A stretch of DNA of 6,263 nucleotides from an uncultured Paracoccaceae bacterium (GTDB lineage: Bacteria; Pseudomonadota; Alphaproteobacteria; Rhodobacterales; Rhodobacteraceae): assembly GCA_913054485.1 (NCBI GenBank), contig CAJXHQ010000197.1, positions 1-6,263 of the forward strand, written 5' to 3'. Each line of letters starts with the position of its first letter. The first letter of the stretch is position 1. Both the position numbers and the translations under genes were made by a program. Positions 5,675 to 6,263 of the stretch are shown here, piece by piece. The notes below the pieces were generated by a model. That model did not search any database and had not been told where the DNA came from. It was given only the letters and a program-made list of their open reading frames with translations.

Positions 5675-5751
5675 TGGTCGGGCTAGCAGGACTCGAACCT
5701 GCGACCTTCCGTCCCCCAGACGGACGCGCTACCAGGCTGCGCCATAGCCCG
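5675..5751 (-). tRNA. tRNA-Pro (anticodon GGG)
   Basis: The 77-base minus-strand sequence folds as a full cloverleaf. The acceptor stem is CGGGCTA/TAGCCCG (7 bp). The D-arm is GCGC/GCGC with loop AGCCTGGTA. The anticodon stem is TCCGT/ACGGA around loop CTGGGGG, giving anticodon GGG. The variable loop is AGGTC, and the T-arm is GCAGG/CCTGC around TTCGAGT. The discriminator base is A, and CCA is encoded in the gene (5675-5677). The anticodon reads CCC and CCU proline codons. The first base pair, C1-G72, is typical of bacterial tRNA-Pro. A terminator follows directly, and a candidate promoter lies 12 bases before the 5' end, so the gene is probably transcribed alone. I saw no partial copy of the tRNA 3' end nearby that would mark an integrated element. 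Confidence 0.97.
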
Positions 5752-5762
5752 TTCTGAGGAGC

Positions 5763-5790
5763 GTTCTACTGGTTTTCCGGGCAGGCACAA
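5763..5790 (-). promoter_or_regulatory. Candidate promoter of tRNA-Pro
   Basis: On the minus strand TTGTGC (5785-5790) and TAGAAC (5763-5768) are separated by 16 bases and resemble -35 and -10 boxes. The -10 box ends 12 bases before the tRNA 5' end, a suitable distance. Both boxes are imperfect, and alternatives in this 76-base gap cannot be excluded. Confidence 0.4.
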
Positions 5791-5827
5791 GAGGCAATCT
5801 GGGATTTTTTCCGCCCTTGGCAAAAAT

Positions 5828-6262
5828 TTAGTGCCGCTTCAGCCAAGCGCGCAACTCGGCGGCGCAGGCCTCGACCTCGTCGCGTACCGGGGCCGGGATA
5901 TGAGAGATTTTGGGCAGCCGCGCCAGCAGGTGGGCACCGGCAGGGGCCGGCAGTTCGCCAGGCCCGCTCCCGAGGCTCTGCTGGGGCGCAAGGGCTACCC
6001 CGGCCGCAAGCTGGGGCTCTTCCCGGATGGCTTCGGCGGGTGCGGCGGCCTCGGGCTCGACCGCGGCAGGAGCCGGTTCCGGCAAGGGCACCGTGTCCAG
6101 CTGATCAGCAGCGGGGCTGTCGGGCTCCGCGGCGAGCACGTCTTCGACCAGAGTGTCGGGCCCGTTGGTGTCCGGCTCTGGTTCCGGGTCCGGTTCCGGC
6201 GTGCTGAGGTCCAGCTGAGCCTGCAGCGGGGCTTCCTGCGGTTCTGCGGGCGGCTCCAGGAC
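5828..6262 (-). CDS. Pro/Glu/Ala-rich protein, C-terminal part (5' end outside window)
   Basis: I do not recognise this protein. The frame is open to the right edge, so the visible 144 residues before the TAA at 5828-5830 are only its C-terminal part; an internal GTG at 6139 is not needed as a start. Most of it is low-complexity and acidic, with runs such as PEPDPEPEPD, VPLPEPAPAAVEPEAAAPAE and AGVALAPQQSL, suggesting a disordered linker. The last 35 residues differ: HLLARLPKISHIPAPVRDEV followed by EACAAELRAWLKRH looks like a conserved amphipathic end helix. No catalytic motif is visible. The missing N-terminal part may hold a folded or membrane domain. It lies upstream of tRNA-Pro in the same direction, with a 76-base gap. 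Confidence 0.65.
   Translation of the reverse strand, partial: VLEPPAEPQEAPLQAQLDLSTPEPDPEPEPDTNGPDTLVEDVLAAEPDSPAADQLDTVPLPEPAPAAVEPEAAAPAEAIREEPQLAAGVALAPQQSLGSGPGELPAPAGAHLLARLPKISHIPAPVRDEVEACAAELRAWLKRH
6173..6199 (-). repeat. Short Pro-Glu/Pro-Asp coding repeat
   Basis: Nine codons on the minus strand read PEPDPEPEP, built from repeats of CCGGAA/CCGGAC-like units. Such a tract is prone to slippage and marks the low-complexity linker of the partial protein. Confidence 0.6.
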
Positions 6263-6263
6263 G

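Noticed and set aside
5675..5751. tRNA-Pro as an integration site for a mobile element
   Set aside because: No integrase gene and no repeated copy of the tRNA 3' end were seen in the window.

Overview
The window looks like a conserved housekeeping stretch from an alphaproteobacterial chromosome, most likely Rhodobacterales (roseobacter group). The grounds are high GC, the gene order argS - SPOR protein - nagZ - scpA - scpB, the two-domain dCTP deaminase and the style of the protein sequences. The genus is an inference and was not tested by search. I see no insertion sequence, prophage, CRISPR array or defence locus, and no clear undescribed system.

Positions 1-4404 read rightward. They hold the C-terminal end of argS (arginyl-tRNA synthetase), an 86-base gap, a membrane-anchored SPOR-domain protein, then nagZ, scpA and scpB. 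From the SPOR gene to scpB every junction overlaps: 1 base (TGATG), 8 bases (ATGGCTGA) and 1 base (TGATG). This implies one transcript with translational coupling. The unit joins septal peptidoglycan binding (SPOR), peptidoglycan recycling (NagZ) and chromosome condensation (ScpA kleisin and ScpB, partners of SMC). A small, very basic 62-residue protein of unknown function follows scpB after 61 bases.

Positions 4460-6262 read leftward. In transcription order they hold the 3' end of an unrecognised Pro/Glu/Ala-rich protein cut by the window edge, a complete tRNA-Pro(GGG) gene with a plausible promoter and a strong intrinsic terminator, and then dcd. The dcd product is the long (359 aa) form built of two related halves. 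The small basic ORF and dcd converge across 55 bases with no convincing terminator.

The points most worth a second look are two long perfect inverted repeats inside coding sequence (25 bases in nagZ; a 13-bp stem in scpA with a Shine-Dalgarno-like loop), the basic ORF after scpB, and the unequal active-site motifs in the two halves of Dcd. No gene-free stretch exceeds 100 bases.
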